In this document: positions 5,161 to 5,206 of the stretch, piece after piece
Position numbering within the stretch: position 1 is the first letter of the stretch
Layout of the letters: every line of letters begins with the position of its first letter
Assembly (NCBI GenBank): GCA_022701925.1
Contig: JAKONM010000177.1
Location: forward strand, 1 to 5,206
Source: Microbacteriaceae bacterium
GTDB lineage: Bacteria; Actinomycetota; Actinomycetes; Actinomycetales; Microbacteriaceae
Direction: 5' to 3'
Length of the DNA stretch: 5,206 nucleotides
Translations under genes and position numbers: made by a program
Notes under the pieces: generated by a model
Database searches by the model: none
What the model was told of the DNA's origin: nothing
What the model saw: only the letters and a program-made list of their open reading frames with translations

Positions 5161-5184
5161 GTCTCACTGACCTGCTCACGAGAC
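5161..5184 (+). repeat. 24-bp dyad site D (right boundary of gene block 3, exact)
   Basis: The left arm is GTCTCACTGAC, the core CT is at 5172-5173 and the right arm is GCTCACGAGAC. The ten fixed bases match exactly. It lies in the intergenic DNA right of the SnoaL/WYL unit, 22 bp from the window edge, so any further block continues outside. Confidence 0.8.
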
Positions 5185-5206
5185 CCCCACTCTTTCGCTT
5201 CGAATA

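Overview
The window is high-GC, codes with strong third-position G/C, uses GTG starts, and carries actinobacterial-type families: a YafY/WYL regulator, a VanZ-RDD fusion and a small NTF2-like protein. It therefore most likely comes from an actinomycete (class Actinomycetia), in an accessory or mobile region. No ribosomal, tRNA, CRISPR or classical IS transposase gene is visible.

Layout. At 1-198 (minus) is the N-terminal end of a HAD-family hydrolase running off the left edge. Its GTG start overlaps by 4 bases the stop of a canonical Tn3/Hin-type small serine recombinase (195-782, minus). About 200 bp further right is a second, more divergent small serine recombinase (983-1618, minus). The DNA in front of this second gene (1619-1787) is packed with GTCTC and GAGAC pentamers. 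To the right come three gene blocks separated by short intergenic sites: a small one-TM hypothetical protein (1814-2239, minus), a VanZ-RDD membrane protein (2423-3508, plus), and a two-gene unit of an NTF2/SnoaL-like protein followed by a WYL regulator (5022-3870, minus).

Main observation. A 24-bp imperfect dyad of the form GTCTC-N14-GAGAC occurs at 1705, 1740 and 1764 (cluster beside recombinase 2) and once at each gene-block boundary, at 2301, 3539 and 5161. All six lie outside genes. Three match the ten fixed bases exactly and three match nine of ten. Five of the six have the same asymmetric central dinucleotide CT in the same orientation, as expected of direct-repeat crossover sites for a serine recombinase with a 2-bp overlap. 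The sites at 1740 and 2301 are identical through the left arm and the CT, then diverge. Joining the left half of the 2301 site to the right half of the 3539 site rebuilds a sequence matching the 1740 site at 22 of 24 positions. This looks like a gene-cassette array, analogous in layout to an integron (recombinase, resident site cluster, then cassettes each bounded by a site) but with a small serine recombinase instead of a tyrosine integrase. I know of no described system of this kind. The site family is read directly from the sequence; the cassette mechanism and the assignment to recombinase 2 are inference.

How the parts may work together. Recombinase 2 would bind the clustered dyads upstream of its own start, possibly also regulating itself, and would insert or excise blocks at the CT cores. 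The blocks carry unrelated accessory functions in both orientations, so each probably needs its own promoter, unlike most integron cassettes.
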